Notes under the pieces: generated by a model
Seen by the model: the letters and a program-made list of their open reading frames with translations, nothing else
Told to the model about the DNA's origin: nothing
Databases searched by the model: none
Shown here: piece after piece, positions 48,766 through 48,924 of the stretch
Layout: each line of letters begins with the position of its first letter
How positions within the stretch are numbered: position 1 is the first letter of the stretch
Assembly: GCA_964629975.1 (NCBI GenBank)
Contig: CAZVUN010000004.1
Location: 1-48,924 of the forward strand
From: G020354085 sp964629975
GTDB lineage: Bacteria > Pseudomonadota > Gammaproteobacteria > Acidiferrobacterales > Sulfurifustaceae
DNA length: 48,924 bases
Direction: 5' to 3'
Made by a program: the position numbers and the translations under genes

Positions 48766-48924
48766 ATGCACACGCGCTGCCCCGAGTGTCAGACCACGTT
48801 CAAGGTGACCGCGTCGCAACTGGCGGCGCGCGAAGGCATCGTGCGCTGCGGCAAGTGCGCCGCGGTTTTCAATGCGAGCGAACACCTGCTGCCGGCGACC
48901 GCGCGCAAGCGCACGGTGCGTCGC
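48766..48924 (+). CDS. Zinc-ribbon (MJ0042/DUF3426-type) protein, N-terminal part cut by window end
   Basis: Starts MHTRCPECQTTFKVTASQL and continues REGIVRCGKCAAVFNA, so the two Cys pairs of the MJ0042-type zinc ribbon are present (CPEC and CGKC). In relatives this domain precedes a membrane span and a DUF3426 domain, and the gene lies directly after prmA as here (8 bases). Only 53 codons are inside the window; function unknown. Confidence 0.85.
   Translation, partial: MHTRCPECQTTFKVTASQLAAREGIVRCGKCAAVFNASEHLLPATARKRTVRR

Overview
The window is GC-rich DNA from a Gram-negative proteobacterium. It carries a complete set of lipopolysaccharide core genes (waaA, waaC, waaF, a waaQ-like gene and an O-antigen ligase). 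Gene orders such as waaF / zinc-finger / ilvE / glnE and aroQ-accB-accC-prmA-zinc-ribbon gene are familiar from Beta- and Gammaproteobacteria. The sequence alone does not fix a genus. I see no tRNA, rRNA, CRISPR array, insertion sequence, prophage or plasmid feature, and no gene-free stretch longer than about 300 bases.

Layout. 1-8.7 kb: the end of an alpha/beta-hydrolase-like gene, a TRIC-type channel, a double-domain SagB/ThcOx nitroreductase and a 54-residue Lys-rich small protein. Next comes a plus-strand group: secreted c-type cytochrome, shortened hemerythrin-like protein, and the alpha and beta subunits of a thiamine-diphosphate 2-oxoacid dehydrogenase E1. A DrrAB-like ABC exporter follows on the minus strand. 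8.7-14.6 kb: a split-barrel/GAF gene broken by an in-frame TAG, a second split-barrel flavoprotein-like gene, and thiC broken by a frameshift in a CG-dinucleotide run but still preceded by a well-conserved TPP riboswitch and followed by an intrinsic terminator. Then pcm, a rhodanese and an NTF2-like protein.

14.6-33.2 kb is the surface-glycan region. waaA, waaC and an O-antigen ligase lie on the minus strand. A tightly overlapping eight-gene plus-strand run holds a family 2 and a family 9 glycosyltransferase, three family 4 glycosyltransferases, an asparagine-synthase-type amidotransferase and two methyltransferases. A minus-strand run (two GT-A enzymes, a GT9, a GT4, waaQ-like, waaF) meets it at about 26.8 kb and extends upstream through a zinc-finger protein, ilvE and glnE. 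Together they predict an elaborate LPS core or O-chain carrying amide and methyl decorations.

33.2-48.9 kb is mostly housekeeping: ilvE, glnE, a CCoAOMT-type O-methyltransferase, a small secreted unknown, groES-groEL with a perfect CIRCE operator and a strong overlapping promoter, fxsA, a periplasmic ankyrin-repeat protein coupled to cutA and to a long dsbD with two N-terminal DsbD-alpha domains, a TlpA-like thioredoxin, then aroQ, accB, accC, prmA and the start of a zinc-ribbon gene cut by the window end.

The observations most worth a second look are the thiC frameshift under an intact riboswitch, the in-frame amber in the split-barrel/GAF gene, the hemerythrin-like protein that seems to lack its middle helices and is coupled to an orphan E1 pair, the tandem DsbD-alpha domains with a His-rich loop, and the amidotransferase-containing glycan operon.
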